Source: JBHELG01 sp046263195
Lineage (GTDB): Bacteria; Actinomycetota; Nitriliruptoria; Nitriliruptorales; JAHWKO01
Reading direction: 5' to 3'
NCBI GenBank assembly: GCA_046263195.1
Contig: JBHELG010000107.1
Span: forward strand, 1 to 20,875
Length of the DNA stretch: 20,875 nt
Shown here: positions 13,956 through 20,875 of the stretch, piece after piece
Numbering within the stretch: position 1 is the first letter of the stretch
Layout of the letters: every line of letters starts with the position of its first letter
The notes under the pieces: model-generated
The model's input: only the letters and a program-made list of their open reading frames with translations
Database searches by the model: none
Told to the model about the DNA's origin: nothing
Program-made: the position numbers and the translations under genes

Positions 13956-14858
13956 ATGGTGCTGGTGGAATGCCACCCGAACGAAGTGGTCTCTTGGGAA
14001 GAGTTCAAACGACTGCCGGCACCCGCGGTCGCCCTCGACGGTTATGTGGAGGGACCGCCCCGCCAGAACCCGACCCACGCCAGCTTCGACCACCATACGG
14101 GGGTCGACCGCCTAGCCACGCGAGCGACGTGCGAACAGGTCGCGTTGGCGATCCGTTTTGGACCGCTTCAGTTGATCGAGGACCCGAGCCGCCTCCACGT
14201 CCACATCAACCACGCTGACGAGGACGTCTGCCTCTCCGTGTGGCTGCTCGAGCACCAAGATGCCGTGGACGACCCGAGGGTCCGTCGTCTGGTCGACGCC
14301 GAAGGTCTGCTCGACACCACCGGCGGATGCTACGTGCCCGTCACCGACCCGGATTTCCTCGCTCAGCTCGCCTGGGTCTTCGCCCCCTGCCAGCGCCGCC
14401 CCAGGACGGCCTCGACCATGGTGAGGACGATCCGCGAGGTCGGGCGCCGCCTGGGGCGTTTCACGGCCGGCAAGGCTCACCGGGCCCGCACCGCCTCCGC
14501 CTACACGGTGCTCGAGCGGCGCGGGCGGATCGCTGCAATCGTCGAGCACGGTCCGCTTGCCCGGGCACAGCTGCGGCAGGTGGGCATCGACATGTTCGTG
14601 TCGCGGCGATACCAGGATGGCCGAACCGAGTTCTCGATCGGCAAGACGAGCCCCTATGTCGCCTTCAACCTTCCCAAGGCCTTCGAGGAGCTGAACCGGA
14701 TCGAAGGCTGCGAAGGGGACGACGTCTGGGGCGGCAGCGAGACCATCGGCGGGTCACCTCGGCGAGCCGGTTCGCACCTGGCCGTGGCGACCGTCCTCGA
14801 CGTGCTCGAGCGCTGCCGCGACCACGCCACCGGCCCGTTCCTGGTCCAGGCGCGCTGA
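13956..14858 (+). CDS. Uncharacterised protein with DHH motif
   Basis: I know no function for this 300-residue protein. It starts MVLVECHPNEVVSW and has ALDGYVEGPP (27-36), then FDHHTGVDRLATRATCEQV (44-62) and HINHADEDVCL (83-93). The DHH triplet and a second His/Asp-rich motif suggest a metal site, perhaps like DHH phosphoesterases, but the flanking sequence differs from RecJ/NrnA and the link is inference. I recall similar hypothetical proteins with an NHHEGVDR-type motif; that needs a search. ATG 13956 is chosen because it matches that opening; GGAGAAG lies about 13 bases upstream, rather far. The frame is open back to TTG 13773, but those residues are Arg/Trp-rich and unlikely. Converges on the DUF2087 gene. 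Confidence 0.78.
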   Translation: MVLVECHPNEVVSWEEFKRLPAPAVALDGYVEGPPRQNPTHASFDHHTGVDRLATRATCEQVALAIRFGPLQLIEDPSRLHVHINHADEDVCLSVWLLEHQDAVDDPRVRRLVDAEGLLDTTGGCYVPVTDPDFLAQLAWVFAPCQRRPRTASTMVRTIREVGRRLGRFTAGKAHRARTASAYTVLERRGRIAAIVEHGPLARAQLRQVGIDMFVSRRYQDGRTEFSIGKTSPYVAFNLPKAFEELNRIEGCEGDDVWGGSETIGGSPRRAGSHLAVATVLDVLERCRDHATGPFLVQAR

Positions 14859-14897
14859 ACAACCGCCGCATCACCAGCCGACCCGCAAGGGGGGCTG

Positions 14898-15440
14898 TCA
14901 CGCTTCGACCCGGCCGCCCGCCCGCCAGTACCGGCCCTCGGCCCGGTCGAGAAAGCCCTCGTCCACGAGGTAGCGGCGCAGGGCGGCATAGTCCTCGTGG
15001 TAGTGGACGAGCAGGGCGTTCACGTCCGACTCCGAATAGCGCAGCCCTGGCTCGAAATCGAGCGCGATGCGTTCCAGCACGATGCGACGTTTCGCACGCT
15101 GGGCGGGGATCTCGAGCAGGCGGCGTCCTTGGAAGAAGCGTGCCAATACCTGCCTCTCCTCCTCCGTCATGCCGAGGAAAACCACCTCGGCCGGTGGCTC
15201 AGGCTGGGGAAGGTTGCGGGCCAGCTCGCGCAGCGCCTCCGGGACGAGGCGATGCCGGGCATCGTCTCGTGTGACGATCCCCGCGTCAGTCAGGGGTGCC
15301 AGCGTGGCGAGAACATCGCGTTCACGTTGACCGGTGCGGGCGGCCAGCTCGGCCGTGCTGAGTGGCTCTAGCGCGACGAGGCCGACGACTGCGAGCCTAT
15401 GAGGGTCGAGCAGCAGCTTGAGGAAGTCGATGGGGTTCAC
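14898..15440 (-). CDS. DUF2087 protein with winged-helix N-terminus
   Basis: This is a 180-residue probable DNA-binding regulator. Residues 1-70 read as an ArsR-type winged helix (DPHRLAVVGLVALEPLSTAELAARTG, then the recognition region ERDVLATLAPLTDAGIV). Residues 95-175 are a DUF2087 domain, marked by RYSESDVNALLVHYHEDYAAL (134 onward), RRYLVDEGFLDR and YWR. No Cys pair or obvious metal site is seen. GTG 15440 lies 12 bases after the plsC stop on the same strand, so the two form one transcription unit with likely coupled translation; its own Shine-Dalgarno is weak. A role in controlling lipid genes would be inference from position only. Confidence 0.88.
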   Translation of the reverse strand: MNPIDFLKLLLDPHRLAVVGLVALEPLSTAELAARTGQRERDVLATLAPLTDAGIVTRDDARHRLVPEALRELARNLPQPEPPAEVVFLGMTEEERQVLARFFQGRRLLEIPAQRAKRRIVLERIALDFEPGLRYSESDVNALLVHYHEDYAALRRYLVDEGFLDRAEGRYWRAGGRVEA

Positions 15441-15452
15441 CGCAGCCCGAGG

Positions 15453-16280
15453 CTAGCGTGCACCACCGCGTTGCCGCTCCGCTCGCCGCTCGCGAGCCCG
15501 TTCTCGCAACGCCTGACGCTCCTCGGCTCGCTGCTGGGCCAGGCGCTCCTCCGCCTCGGCCGGCGTGGGGGCGGTTCCCCCGAGATGGGCGGGCAGCCAC
15601 CAGCGGTCGTGCTCGCCGGCCGGCTGCTGGGGGTAGGCCTCGGCGGCTCGATCCACCAGCTGGCGGATCGCAGCCATGAGCCGCTCGGTGACGGCTTCGT
15701 AGTCCTCGTCGGGCTCGTAGGCGATGCGTGGGCCGAAGTGGACGTCGATCGCGATGCCGCGTTGGAAGTTGCGCGGCCGCCACTTCGTCAGGATGCGCTG
15801 GGTGCCCCAGACGGCGGCGGGGATGATCGGAGCGCCAGCGGACATCGCTATCCGTGCTGCGCCTGCCTTTCCTGCGCGTGGCACGAAAGAGGGGCTGATC
15901 GTCCCCTCGGGAAACATGCCGATGACCTGACCGCGCTCGAGTCTTCGGGTCGCCTGCGACAGCGCGGCGTGAGCGGCGCCGTACCGGTCGACGGGGATGT
16001 GGCGCATCGCGCGCATGAGTGGACCCGTCACCGGGTGCTCGAACACCTCCTGCTTGGCCATGAAGCGCACGACCCGGCCGCGTGACAGCGCTCCGTAGCC
16101 GATGAAGACGAAGTCGAGGTAGCCCACGTGATTGGAAGCGATGACCGCGGGGCCCTCGGGTGGGAGGTGCTGCGCGCCCAGGATCCGGACCTTCCAGCCC
16201 ATGAGCCTGAAGGTGCTGACGGCGGTTGCAACGACCGCGCGGTAGACGGGCTCAGCCCCCTCCCAGCGGACCTTGCCCAT
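15453..16280 (-). CDS. plsC: 1-acyl-sn-glycerol-3-phosphate acyltransferase (PlsC family)
   Basis: Enzymes of this family acylate lysophosphatidic acid to phosphatidic acid in membrane lipid synthesis. The 275-residue protein has block I NHVGYLD at 50-56 (H51, D56 of HX4D), block II near HIPVDRYG (94-101), block III FPEGTIS at 123-129 and block IV IIPAAVWGT (152-160). The N-terminal 10-30 segment is mildly hydrophobic. The last 40 residues are a charged Arg/Glu/Gln helix (AEERLAQQRAEERQALRERA) not needed for catalysis. ATG 16280 is preceded by GGCGGGA. Several PlsC paralogues are usual in actinobacteria, so the true acceptor may differ. Followed after 12 bp by the DUF2087 gene. Confidence 0.9.
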   Translation of the reverse strand: MGKVRWEGAEPVYRAVVATAVSTFRLMGWKVRILGAQHLPPEGPAVIASNHVGYLDFVFIGYGALSRGRVVRFMAKQEVFEHPVTGPLMRAMRHIPVDRYGAAHAALSQATRRLERGQVIGMFPEGTISPSFVPRAGKAGAARIAMSAGAPIIPAAVWGTQRILTKWRPRNFQRGIAIDVHFGPRIAYEPDEDYEAVTERLMAAIRQLVDRAAEAYPQQPAGEHDRWWLPAHLGGTAPTPAEAEERLAQQRAEERQALRERARERRAERQRGGAR

Positions 16281-16444
16281 GTTCCCGCCTCGCTTGCGGC
16301 ACTTCGTCTTTCAGCCTCGCGCCACATACAGCCTAGGAGCGTCACGTCCCTTCGCCCGTAGGCGGAGACGGTCGGCTTACCTTGCCTACGGTGTACTTGG
16401 CATGTGAGCGCCCTTCGCAGAAGCGACCGAGGCCAGGAGGTAGC

Positions 16445-16729
16445 GTGGATTCGAAGGAACTCTTGTGGAAGGCGGTCGGGACGTCCGCTGGTATTGCTGC
16501 GGCTGCCCTCACCCGCAATCTCATCACCAGCGGGTGGCAGCGGAGGAGAGGCTCCGAGCCGCCCGCGAATCCCGAATCGCCGAGCACCGGGTGGGGCGAG
16601 GCTCTGGCCTGGGCGGCCCTCACCGGAGTCGCGATCGGAGTGGCCCGGATGGTCGCGGCTCGGGGCGCAGCCGCTGGTTGGCGGCGAGCAATGGGCGAAC
16701 TGCCCCCGGGACTGGAAGAAGTTGCTTGA
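16445..16729 (+). CDS. DUF4235 small membrane protein
   Basis: This 94-residue protein matches the DUF4235 family, common in actinobacteria and of unknown function. It has KELLWKAVGTSAGIAAAAL (4-22, a likely membrane segment), then GWQRRRGSEPPANPESPSTGWGEALAW and a second hydrophobic stretch (ALTGVAIGVARMVAARGAAAG), ending WRRAMGELPPG. GTG 16445 is preceded by GGAGG at ideal distance, which decides the start over the codons upstream. It diverges from plsC across a 164-base region in which I see no firm promoter, and faces the receiver-HD-GYP gene. Confidence 0.9.
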   Translation: MDSKELLWKAVGTSAGIAAAALTRNLITSGWQRRRGSEPPANPESPSTGWGEALAWAALTGVAIGVARMVAARGAAAGWRRAMGELPPGLEEVA

Positions 16730-16730
16730 G

Positions 16731-16747
16731 GGCGCCGCGACGGCGCC
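16731..16747. terminator. Hairpin after the DUF4235 gene
   Basis: GGCGCC-GCGAC-GGCGCC begins one base after the DUF4235 stop codon and lies between convergent genes. Six GC pairs, no T-run. Confidence 0.4.
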
Positions 16748-16809
16748 AGGTGTTCGCGCGTGGCCGCCCTCACGCTCAGGCGCTCCCGGCTCCTGCGCCG
16801 ATCGCAGCA

Positions 16810-17862
16810 CTACGGCGTGAGGGTTCCCTCACGGGCGAGCTGAAGGAAGGTCGTCGCCACCTCGGGATCGAACTGACGCCCGATCCCGCGTTCGATCTCT
16901 TCGAGTGCCTGCTCGACGGGCCACGCGGGCTTGTACGGGCGCTCGTGTGTCAGGGCGTCGAAGACGTCGATGACGGCGATGATGCGGCTGGGTAGCGGAA
17001 TCGCCCCGGCTTCGAGCCCTCGGTAACCGCTGCCATCCCACCTCTCGTGATGGGTCAGAGCGATCTGTTCGGCGAGTTGGAGCATGGGCACCGTGCTGCC
17101 GGTGAGGATCTCGGCACCGATGATGGTGTGACGGCGCACGATCTCGAGTTCGTCCGCGGTGAGCGGCCCAGACTTCAACAGGATGGCGTCCGGGACGCCG
17201 ACCTTGCCGATGTCGTGGAGGGGGGCGGCTTGACGGATCAGGGTGGCGGTCTGGGATGGTAGGTCGAGTGCGTGGGCGAGGATCCCGGCATTCAGCCCGA
17301 CACGGCGAGCGGCGTCCAGCCTCTGGTTGGCCTCTCGGTACTCGGCCGCGATCGCGAGACGTTCGAGCAGCTCGACTCGGGCGCCTTCCAGCTCTGCGGT
17401 CCGCTGCCGCAGCGATTCTTCGAGCCGGATCCTCTGCTCAGCCAGAGCAATCCCCATGAAGCGGGTTTCGAGCAGGCTCCGAACGCGCGCCACGGCATGG
17501 GTTTCGTCGCACGGTTTGGGCAGGAAGTCGTTCGCGCCGGCGGCGAGGGCTTGCTCCTTGGTTGACACGTCCCCTTTGTGCACGAGGACGAGGATCGGCA
17601 GGTAGCTGTCGGCCGGGGCCCAGCCCCGAAGCTGCGTGATGATACGGAAATCGTCGCGTTCTGACAGGCAGAGGTCGACCGCCAGGAGGTCGGGTTCGAA
17701 CTCGAGGAACATGGACGCGACTTCGCGGAGGTCAGAGGTGCCTCGCACGTTCGTAATGCCGAGGCGCTGGAGGGCGCGTCCGAGGTCGGCGACGCTCGCA
17801 TCGTCGTCGACGATGAGGACCCGAGCGTAGGTGAAGCGTCGGTCGGGGAGGCCGGGCCGCAT
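16810..17862 (-). CDS. Response regulator: receiver plus variant HD-GYP domain
   Basis: This 350-residue two-component output protein is predicted to act on cyclic di-GMP when phosphorylated. The receiver (13-130) is complete: D19-D21, phospho-acceptor D63 (LLAVDLCL) and K116 (LPKP). A helix (135-180) leads to the HD-GYP domain (180-345) with HD at 216-217 (PLHDIGKVGVP), K220 and HH at 271-272. Two family positions are changed: the first metal-binding His (TGxHxxRV) aligns with Ala in RLDAARRV, and the GYP Pro is missing (WDGSGYRGLEAG, one residue shorter). ATG 17862 has only a weak ribosome site. The 182 bases upstream (17863-18044) hold nothing I can assign, and no histidine kinase is in the window. 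Confidence 0.9.
   Translation of the reverse strand: MRPGLPDRRFTYARVLIVDDDASVADLGRALQRLGITNVRGTSDLREVASMFLEFEPDLLAVDLCLSERDDFRIITQLRGWAPADSYLPILVLVHKGDVSTKEQALAAGANDFLPKPCDETHAVARVRSLLETRFMGIALAEQRIRLEESLRQRTAELEGARVELLERLAIAAEYREANQRLDAARRVGLNAGILAHALDLPSQTATLIRQAAPLHDIGKVGVPDAILLKSGPLTADELEIVRRHTIIGAEILTGSTVPMLQLAEQIALTHHERWDGSGYRGLEAGAIPLPSRIIAVIDVFDALTHERPYKPAWPVEQALEEIERGIGRQFDPEVATTFLQLAREGTLTP
16816..16833. terminator. Perfect 8-bp inverted repeat at the 3' end of the receiver-HD-GYP gene
   Basis: CGTGAGGG-TT-CCCTCACG overlaps the last codons before the stop at 16810-16812. The 2-base spacer would melt to a 4-base loop. Possible transcript-end stabiliser or terminator for the minus strand; coding constraint could also explain part of it. 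Confidence 0.4.
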
Positions 17863-18044
17863 GTCAGGCGTACCCGGGGTTCCCGCCGCGAGATCGCCGT
17901 CCCCGTGGTCGTCGCATTTCGGACAGCCAAGCGGAGCGGAGACCGGCGTGCTCTATGCGTGCGGCTACCGCTCGGGTGGGCTGAGGCTGACCATGACGGG
18001 ACCGGGCATGAGCCGGGAGCACGGGGCGCCGTGATTCGGGCCCT

Positions 18045-18680
18045 TCAGCCGAGGAATCCCGTCAGCCACATGATGAGCGCGACGAGGAGCCCGACCAGAA
18101 TGACCATCATGAGGATCCCTGTGGCCATGACGCGTCCCGGGATGACGCTGGTCACCCGCGCCGGGCCCGAGCTCCCCGAGCCACTGGGGCGACGGGCGGC
18201 GGTCCACTGGTAGCCGTCCCAGTAGCGCTCGACGGTGCTGTCCTCAGGGTCGGGTGACCATCCCGGCGGGCTCGTGCTCGAGCCTGTCCGGCGTGGTCGC
18301 GCGTCCTTCGGCGGTCGCACCGTATTCGGCACGCCGAGCGTGTCGAGAGCCACTGCTTCGCCCACCCGCACGTGCCGCGTCCAGGCCTGGCCGGAGAAAA
18401 AGCGCTGTTCGAAGCGGCCGGTGGGGTCGGGGTACCACTCCCCCGGCCCGGTCTCGTCGGTCTGGCTTACCGCCTCGGCGGAGACGCCCTTGCGGTCGAT
18501 GGCCTCCGCCCTTCCCACCCGCACCCGCGGCGTCCAGCGGTCCCCACTCCAGTAGCGCTCTTCGAAACGTCCGGTCGGATCAGGCAGCCATCCGGCCGGC
18601 GGTCCAGCGTCCGGTGGACGCCCTCCGGGCAGCCCGATCGGTGGGCTCCAACCCCAGCCGGGTCCTTCGCCTGAAGTCAC
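18045..18680 (-). CDS. Triple-DUF2510 protein with C-terminal membrane segment
   Basis: DUF2510 is a short actinobacterial motif (PGWYPDP-x-GRFE-RYWDG-x-WT) of unknown function, usually linked to membrane segments. This 211-residue protein has three copies: 28-54 (PAGWLPDPTGRFEERYWSG), 78-106 (GEWYPDPTGRFEQRFFSG) and 138-164 (PPGWSPDPEDSTVERYWDG). Charged or Gly/Pro-rich linkers separate them; a single membrane segment is at about 184-208. Copies 1 and 2 are followed by similar linkers (VRVGRAEAID / VRVGEAVALD), so that unit was probably duplicated as a whole. GTG 18680 has AGGAGA six bases upstream. The N-terminal repeats would be cytoplasmic if the Arg at 183 marks the inside. Confidence 0.9.
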   Translation of the reverse strand: MTSGEGPGWGWSPPIGLPGGRPPDAGPPAGWLPDPTGRFEERYWSGDRWTPRVRVGRAEAIDRKGVSAEAVSQTDETGPGEWYPDPTGRFEQRFFSGQAWTRHVRVGEAVALDTLGVPNTVRPPKDARPRRTGSSTSPPGWSPDPEDSTVERYWDGYQWTAARRPSGSGSSGPARVTSVIPGRVMATGILMMVILVGLLVALIMWLTGFLG

Positions 18681-18858
18681 ATCGCTCTCCTGGCAGGATC
18701 GACTCGTCCACAGCCCCGCAGTCTGGCACTCTGCCCTCGTACGAGCGTTACGCCACTTCGGACTGCGGTCAACGGCTCATGGACTGAGGTCCCGACCGGA
18801 CGTCCAGCCTGGCAGCAAGGAGCCGGGACGGAGGCGGGAGGCGTGCGGGAGGGGTCTC

Positions 18859-20046
18859 CTACGAGGCCGGCCGGCCGTATCCGGCGATGTCGCGGCGGCT
18901 CAGGGCGCGGCTGTTGATGCGCACCTGCGAGCCCGAGTAGGGAGCCTCCACGACCTTGCCGTCACCGATGTACATCGCCTCGTGGTGGATGGGGTCGCCG
19001 AAGAACACGAGGTCGCCCGGCTGAAGGTCCGCGCGGCTGATCCGTCTGGTGGCCTGATACTGCATCCGAGAGCTGTGCGGTAGGGACACCCCCGCATGTC
19101 GCCAGGCCCACATCGTCAGCCCCGAGCAGTCGTAGGAGTCCGGCCCTGATCCTCCCCACTTGTAGGGCTTGCCCAGCTGCGACAGCGCCGCATCAACCGC
19201 CTTCCTGCCCCGCCCACTCGCCGGTACGGCGGACGGTGCAGGGCCGCCAGGTCGTTTCGTGCCGTGGGCGGCGACGGAGGCGCGGTTGGACGCCGCATCT
19301 CCCTGACGAGCGGCCCGTTCCGCGGCTAGGGCGGAGGCCACCCGCTGGGCGCTGTCGCGTGCGATGCGTTGAGCTTCGGCACGTTCGGCCGCCGCGCTCC
19401 CCTGCTGAGCCTCGCCGACCTCGGCCTCGAGCCGGGCCACTTCCTCGGCCTGACCCGCCAGAGTCCGCTCCACGGCGTCCCGCTCGGCTGCCAGCTGCTG
19501 GGCTGCTGACGTGGCAGCCTGTTCGGACTCCTCGAGTTCGGTGAGGCGGGCTGCCATGACGCGACGGCTGTTGGCAAGCTCGGTTACGGCGTTCACCTGT
19601 GCCTGGGCTGCCGAGCGCAGGAAAGAGGCGCGCGTCTGCAGGTCGGAGGGGTTGCCCGATCCGAGCAGCGCTTCGAGTTGCAGCCCGCCGCCGTGCACGT
19701 ACAGGTGGCGGGCCAAATCGCCCACGGTCTGCTCCCGTGTGTCCATCTCCCGCTCGAGGCCCCGGATTTCGGACTCACGGTCGGAGACTTGGCGTCGAAG
19801 CGCCTCGAGTCCTTCCCGTGCCTCGTTGTAGCGCTCGACAGCGACCCCCGCCTCCCGCTCGATCTGCCCGAGCCGCTGTTCCGCTTCACTTGCGTTTCGT
19901 CGTGCCGTCTCGAGTCGTTGACGCGCCGAGCGCACGTCCGCGGGCTGGGCACCTGCGACGGCGGGCGTCATGAGCAGCACTACGACACACGCGGCGATGA
20001 CGCGTGCGCCCCTTCTCGTGACACGGCGAATTTCACACATGCGCAT
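18859..20046 (-). CDS. Secreted coiled-coil NlpC/P60 peptidoglycan hydrolase
   Basis: NlpC/P60 enzymes cut peptide stems of peptidoglycan. This 395-residue precursor has a signal peptide (1-34; RRGARVIAACVVVLLM, likely cut after AGA), a long coiled coil (35-250) rich in Glu, Arg, Ala and Gln, a Ser/Pro/Gly linker (250-280) and a C-terminal NlpC/P60 domain (281-392). Catalytic Cys is C307 (SYDCSGLTMWAW) and His H355 (HHEAMYIGDG); LQPGDLVFFGD is also typical. The layout matches RipA-like division hydrolases, whose coiled coil gates the active site. Start ATG 20046 (or 20040) precedes the signal peptide; the frame is open 47 codons further but those residues do not look coding. Diverges from the S2P gene. 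Confidence 0.92.
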   Translation of the reverse strand: MRMCEIRRVTRRGARVIAACVVVLLMTPAVAGAQPADVRSARQRLETARRNASEAEQRLGQIEREAGVAVERYNEAREGLEALRRQVSDRESEIRGLEREMDTREQTVGDLARHLYVHGGGLQLEALLGSGNPSDLQTRASFLRSAAQAQVNAVTELANSRRVMAARLTELEESEQAATSAAQQLAAERDAVERTLAGQAEEVARLEAEVGEAQQGSAAAERAEAQRIARDSAQRVASALAAERAARQGDAASNRASVAAHGTKRPGGPAPSAVPASGRGRKAVDAALSQLGKPYKWGGSGPDSYDCSGLTMWAWRHAGVSLPHSSRMQYQATRRISRADLQPGDLVFFGDPIHHEAMYIGDGKVVEAPYSGSQVRINSRALSRRDIAGYGRPAS

Positions 20047-20095
20047 CAGCAACCCCAGCCCCGGCCCCTGTGCGTCAATTACCGCACGTCGCGGG

Positions 20096-20123
20096 AGGCT
20101 AGCGGATGGTGGCGCCGTCGCAA
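20096..20123 (-). promoter_or_regulatory. Possible promoter of the NlpC/P60 gene
   Basis: On the minus strand TTGCGA (20123-20118) and TAGCCT (20101-20096) are 16 bp apart, giving a 5' leader of about 40-50 bases. The -35 lies in a hairpin GTCGCA-ACGA-TGCGAC (20117-20132). A GTGCG-N8-CGCAC inverted repeat follows at 20070-20087. Matches to consensus are moderate. I see no ydaO-type riboswitch consensus in 20047-20290. Confidence 0.3.
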
Positions 20124-20290
20124 CGATGCGACCCCGCGCCCGGGGGACGGGGGCCGCTTGGGGCGTTGCTCGAGCGAAGCGCCCCACGCCTGCCCGCGCC
20201 TCTGCGCCGCCCGCGTCTCGCTACCCTCGGCGTGACGGCAGGACGAGCTGACGAGCGGCGGCCGGCTGACCGCCGGCGAGAGGAGACACG

Positions 20291-20875
20291 ATGGGTGAAG
20301 CCGTGCTGCTCCTGGTCGTGCTCGTGCCGTCGGTCGTCCTCCACGAGGTCTCCCACGGAGCGGTCGCACTCGTCTTCGGTGATGACACGGCGAAGCAGGC
20401 CGGCCGGCTCACCCTCAACCCGATCGCTCACGTCGACCTCTTCGGGACGGTGATCCTCCCCGCCCTGCTCGCACTGACGGGTGCGGGCATCTTCGGCTAC
20501 GCCAAGCCGGTTCCGGTGAATCCCAGCCGGATGCGACGCCCACGTGACCATGGGCTTCTCACGAGCCTGGCGGGCCCGGCCACGAACATTCTTCTCGCCC
20601 TGCTGGCGGCGTTCGGGTTGCGCTGGCAGGTCGCCTCCGAAGGCGGCCTCATGTTCGACTCGTTCTTCGCGCAGGCGCTCGTAGCGTTCGGGGTCGTGAA
20701 CGTCGTGCTCGCCGCGTTCAACCTCATTCCGGTACCTCCGCTCGACGGCTCGGCGGTCGTCGAGCGTCTGCTGCCAGACCGGTGGCTACCGGCATGGGCT
20801 CAACTGCGGCAGTACTCGATGGGACTGTTGCTTGTGCTCGTCTTCGTCCTACCCGGGGTGCTGGGGAGGATCTTC
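20291..20875 (+). CDS. Site-2 protease family (M50) membrane metalloprotease, partial at window end
   Basis: S2P-type proteases cut substrates within the membrane. The 195 visible residues have the zinc-binding HEVSH at 18-22 in the first membrane segment, NPIAHVDLFGT at 43-53, the AKPVPVNP loop at 71-78, GPATN at 95-99 and the second active-site motif NLIPVPPLDGS at 144-154 (D152). Hydrophobic segments lie at about 3-25, 53-70, 90-112, 125-148 and 176-192. The short form without a PDZ domain resembles the YwhC-like group III proteases, whose substrates are mostly unknown. ATG 20291 has AGGAG 5 bases upstream. The reading frame runs off the window without a stop. Confidence 0.92.
   Translation, partial: MGEAVLLLVVLVPSVVLHEVSHGAVALVFGDDTAKQAGRLTLNPIAHVDLFGTVILPALLALTGAGIFGYAKPVPVNPSRMRRPRDHGLLTSLAGPATNILLALLAAFGLRWQVASEGGLMFDSFFAQALVAFGVVNVVLAAFNLIPVPPLDGSAVVERLLPDRWLPAWAQLRQYSMGLLLVLVFVLPGVLGRIF

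Noticed and set aside
13681..14115. 144-codon plus-strand frame containing the tandem repeat (AKRQKRTQVRQKRTQV)
   Set aside because: It overlaps the DHH-motif gene in another frame and ends in shadow-like sequence; the peptide repeat just reflects the DNA repeat.
20256..20275. CGGCGG...CCGCCG inverted repeat just before the S2P ribosome-binding site
   Set aside because: Short and of the kind expected by chance at this GC content; no support for a riboswitch or terminator.

Overview
The window is high-GC DNA from an actinobacterium (Actinomycetota). Pointers are the very high G+C coding bias, frequent GTG starts, DUF2510, DUF4235, DUF5667 and WS/DGAT genes, the futalosine menaquinone genes mqnB and mqnD, and a coiled-coil NlpC/P60 hydrolase. 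A deep-branching group such as Acidimicrobiia or Nitriliruptoria would fit, but that placement is inference. The window looks chromosomal: housekeeping genes throughout and one mobile element at the left edge.

Layout. Bases 51-146 look like the divergent right end of an older IS. Directly beside it is an apparently intact IS481-family element (163-1841), with a 484-residue DDE transposase, 51-bp inverted ends and a 14-bp target duplication. Next come tRNA-Gly(GCC) and dut (dUTPase) on the minus strand, then a plus-strand membrane-anchored helical protein of unknown function. A WS/DGAT acyltransferase (minus) diverges from mqnB-mqnD (plus), two steps of menaquinone synthesis by the futalosine route.

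The centre (about 6955-10640) is a cyclic-di-GMP signalling block. It holds an HD-GYP-PAS protein (predicted c-di-GMP phosphodiesterase) followed by an unusual single ORF that fuses a degenerate receiver domain, a GGDEF-type domain (GGDDF), one membrane segment, an external DUF5667-like domain and a long Pro-rich tail. The leaders of both genes carry the same 17-bp inverted repeat, GTGCGC-N5-GCGCAC, which I see nowhere else in the window. A third c-di-GMP-type gene, a receiver-HD-GYP response regulator with altered HD-GYP motifs, lies at 16810-17862 (minus).

From 10684 to 12927 three minus-strand genes follow one another: a Nudix hydrolase, a beta-hydroxyacid-dehydrogenase-like oxidoreductase with an acidic tail, and a TIMP/NTR-like surface protein. 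The Nudix gene diverges from kptA (RNA 2'-phosphotransferase). After kptA come a 21-bp tandem repeat and an uncharacterised protein with a DHH motif. On the minus strand plsC and a DUF2087 regulator form a tight pair. A short DUF4235 protein, the receiver-HD-GYP gene, a triple-DUF2510 membrane protein and a secreted NlpC/P60 hydrolase follow. The window ends inside a site-2-protease-family gene.

The best candidate for something undescribed is the GGDEF-TM-DUF5667 fusion with its HD-GYP neighbour and shared operator-like repeat: a possible envelope-sensing c-di-GMP module.
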